NCBI GenBank assembly: GCA_023443625.1
Contig: JAEZTQ010000093.1
Coordinates: forward strand, 248,001-312,000
Direction of reading: 5' to 3'
DNA from: Bacillota bacterium
GTDB taxonomy: Bacteria > Bacillota_A > Clostridia > Lachnospirales > Lachnospiraceae
Length of the DNA stretch: 64,000 nucleotides
The position numbers were made by a program, and so were the translations under genes. Every line of letters begins with the position of its first letter. Positions within the stretch are counted from its first letter, which is position 1. Of this stretch, positions 62,664-64,000 are shown in pieces. The notes under the pieces were generated by a model that had not been told where the DNA came from, made no database searches, and saw only the letters and a list, made by a program, of their open reading frames with translations.

Positions 62664-62692
62664 GTTGACTTTGTAGGGAAACCGCTATACTA
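62664..62692 (+). promoter_or_regulatory. Sigma-A promoter of the locus 2 LacI gene
   Basis: TTGACT, a 17-base spacer and TACTAT are followed by an AT-rich start region about 35 bases before the ATG at 62729. Confidence 0.6.
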
Positions 62693-62728
62693 TAATATAA
62701 AAACTGTTAATTTTTATGGGGAGAAATT

Positions 62729-63736
62729 ATGCCAACTACAATACGTGATGTTGCCAGAGAAGCAGGAGTATCCACTTCCACTGTCTCCAAGGTATTAAAT
62801 AATTGGACCACCATCTCACAGGCTACTGTAGATCGGGTGAATGAAGCAATAAGCAAACTTAACTATACACCAAATTCCAGGGCTGTCAGCTTCGCCAGAC
62901 AGGCCACTAAAAATGTTGTATTTCTTACATCCCTGGGCAAGGACGAGGCTTATCACAATCCCCATATGTTTGATATCATGTGCGGGGTTAACAGTGTGCT
63001 GACTAACAATAATTATTCCATGACCCTCGTTGATATCTATAATGATACCTATCAGGGTGAAGCAGTATCCCGGGTTATGGCTCAGAAATGTGCCGACGCT
63101 ATGGTCATCCACGGTTCGGCCATCAACAAGGAGATCGCCGACTTAATCATAAAGCAACAATTTCCCCATATTCTCATCGGTCATCCGGGATTTGAAACAC
63201 AGCTCTGCTGGGTGGATACCAACCATGCCCTGGCCGGGCAGGCTGCCGCAGAATATCTGATTTCTTGCGGTTACAATGATTTTGCTTTTATCGGCGGCAA
63301 GAAAACCGACTATATCTCCATGCAGCGTCTTAAAGGCTTCCTGGGAGCCATGCACAGCTATGGTTATGTGATTGCCCCAGACAAGATTCAATATACAGAT
63401 TCCTCTAAGGAGGAAAGCTATCAGGTCACCTTAAAGCTCCTGGAATTAAAAAAGCCCCCGCGGGTTATTGTCTGCGAAAACAATACTATTGCGCTGGGGA
63501 CTGTAAAAGCTCTGGAGAAAATGAAATTGGAAATCCCGAAGGATATCGCTTTTCTAACCTTTGATATCTATCCTTATTCCGAAATTATTGATCCAAAGCC
63601 TACCGTTATTGATATCAATGTCTATGACATGGGAGTGCAAGCCGGAAGCATGCTCTTTCGAAAGCTGGAGAATCCGTCGCTGCAGATTCAAACTTATACC
63701 ACCTTGCCGGTGGTGAATGTGGGGAGGACGACATGA
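62729..63736 (+). CDS. LacI-family regulator of locus 2
   Basis: This 335-residue regulator has the LacI helix-turn-helix (TIRDVAREAGVSTSTVSKVL) and an effector domain with PHILIGHPGFETQLCWVDTN and AFLTFDIYPYSEIIDPKPTV. GGGGAG precedes the ATG. It reads divergently from the binding protein gene, with the CG-centred operator between them. It probably represses locus 2 until a malto-oligosaccharide binds. Confidence 0.92.
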   Translation: MPTTIRDVAREAGVSTSTVSKVLNNWTTISQATVDRVNEAISKLNYTPNSRAVSFARQATKNVVFLTSLGKDEAYHNPHMFDIMCGVNSVLTNNNYSMTLVDIYNDTYQGEAVSRVMAQKCADAMVIHGSAINKEIADLIIKQQFPHILIGHPGFETQLCWVDTNHALAGQAAAEYLISCGYNDFAFIGGKKTDYISMQRLKGFLGAMHSYGYVIAPDKIQYTDSSKEESYQVTLKLLELKKPPRVIVCENNTIALGTVKALEKMKLEIPKDIAFLTFDIYPYSEIIDPKPTVIDINVYDMGVQAGSMLFRKLENPSLQIQTYTTLPVVNVGRTT

Positions 63737-63788
63737 GGGCACATTGATACCAATAATTCCTATATAGGTAGCTTAAAACCTCACTAAA

Positions 63789-64000
63789 GTGTGCTGGTAG
63801 TACAAACACCCTTTCAAGGGTACGATGATCAAGAACATAGTGGCTTGCACGAAGTGAAAGCCAGAGGCTTACAGTCTAAGAGTAAACCACTTCTTTTATG
63901 AATGGCGTTGATAACTATTGCTTTTTCAGTACTTTATAGAAAACACTACTGAAATTTGAAATCAGCGACATGAAGGTTGAATTCATAAGAGTAATAAGCA
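63789..64000 (+). other. Possible 5' end of a group II intron (cut by the window)
   Basis: The stretch begins GTGTG, matching the group II intron 5' consensus GUGYG, and then has ordered stems (ACCC/GGGT; TGGCTT/AAGCCA closing a GCAC-GAA-GTG stem), as in the start of intron domain I. No reading frame is present. The reverse transcriptase would lie beyond the window, so this is a guess. Confidence 0.4.

Overview
The window comes from a motile, low-GC, Gram-positive anaerobe, most likely a member of the Lachnospiraceae (Clostridium cluster XIVa; Lachnoclostridium/Anaerocolumna-like). The grounds are AT-rich DNA with strong AGGAGG ribosome sites, the FliW/CsrA flagellar switch, sigma-D type promoters, CUT1 sugar ABC transporters without their own ATPase, a CpsB/CpsC/CpsD envelope set, and protein sequences that look clostridial. 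No tRNA, rRNA, CRISPR array or prophage was seen.

Positions 1-22500 (nearly all minus strand) form a flagellar filament and flagellin-glycosylation region. Read in the direction of transcription it runs flgM, flgN, two different flgK genes, flgL, fliW, csrA, a terminator, flaG, fliD, fliS, a FliT-like chaperone gene, flagellin, a small helical protein gene, the Maf glycosyltransferase gene, a GT2 glycosyltransferase gene, a decayed pseI remnant, a formyltransferase gene, pseC, pseG, pseB, a secreted protein gene, a Maf-like protein without a catalytic domain, and an lspA-like gene. The flagellin leader carries a sigma-D promoter and two candidate CsrA sites, one of them a hairpin that presents GGA in its loop. 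That matches the neighbouring fliW-csrA genes.

Positions 22600-35600 hold mostly housekeeping and accessory genes: an ArsB/NhaD-like ion permease, a CtpA-type protease, a CdaR-like regulator, a MsmK/UgpC-type ATPase that probably powers several sugar transporters, a YitT membrane protein, an LCP-like protein, an SDR enzyme, a radical SAM protein, a dead beta-lactamase-family gene, a YkgJ protein, and an ABC-F protein behind an attenuator-like leader.

Positions 35600-40500 hold a Fic remnant abutting a GH43 glycosidase, an AraC regulator, a DUF4160/DUF2442 pair flanked by identical 43-bp palindromic repeats, and the rplM-rpsI operon with its promoter and leader.

Positions 40500-63750 contain two alpha-glucan utilisation loci. 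Each has a LacI-type regulator divergent from a binding protein, two permeases and a GH13 enzyme. In locus 1 the enzyme is a secreted lipoprotein; in locus 2 it is cytoplasmic. Between them lie an envelope cluster (CpsD, CpsC, CpsB, a membrane protein, a sortase, an acidic surface protein and an Ig-like surface protein) and an unusual protein joining a chemoreceptor signalling domain to a C-terminal periplasmic-binding-protein domain that is predicted to be cytoplasmic. The last 212 bases may be the 5' end of a group II intron.
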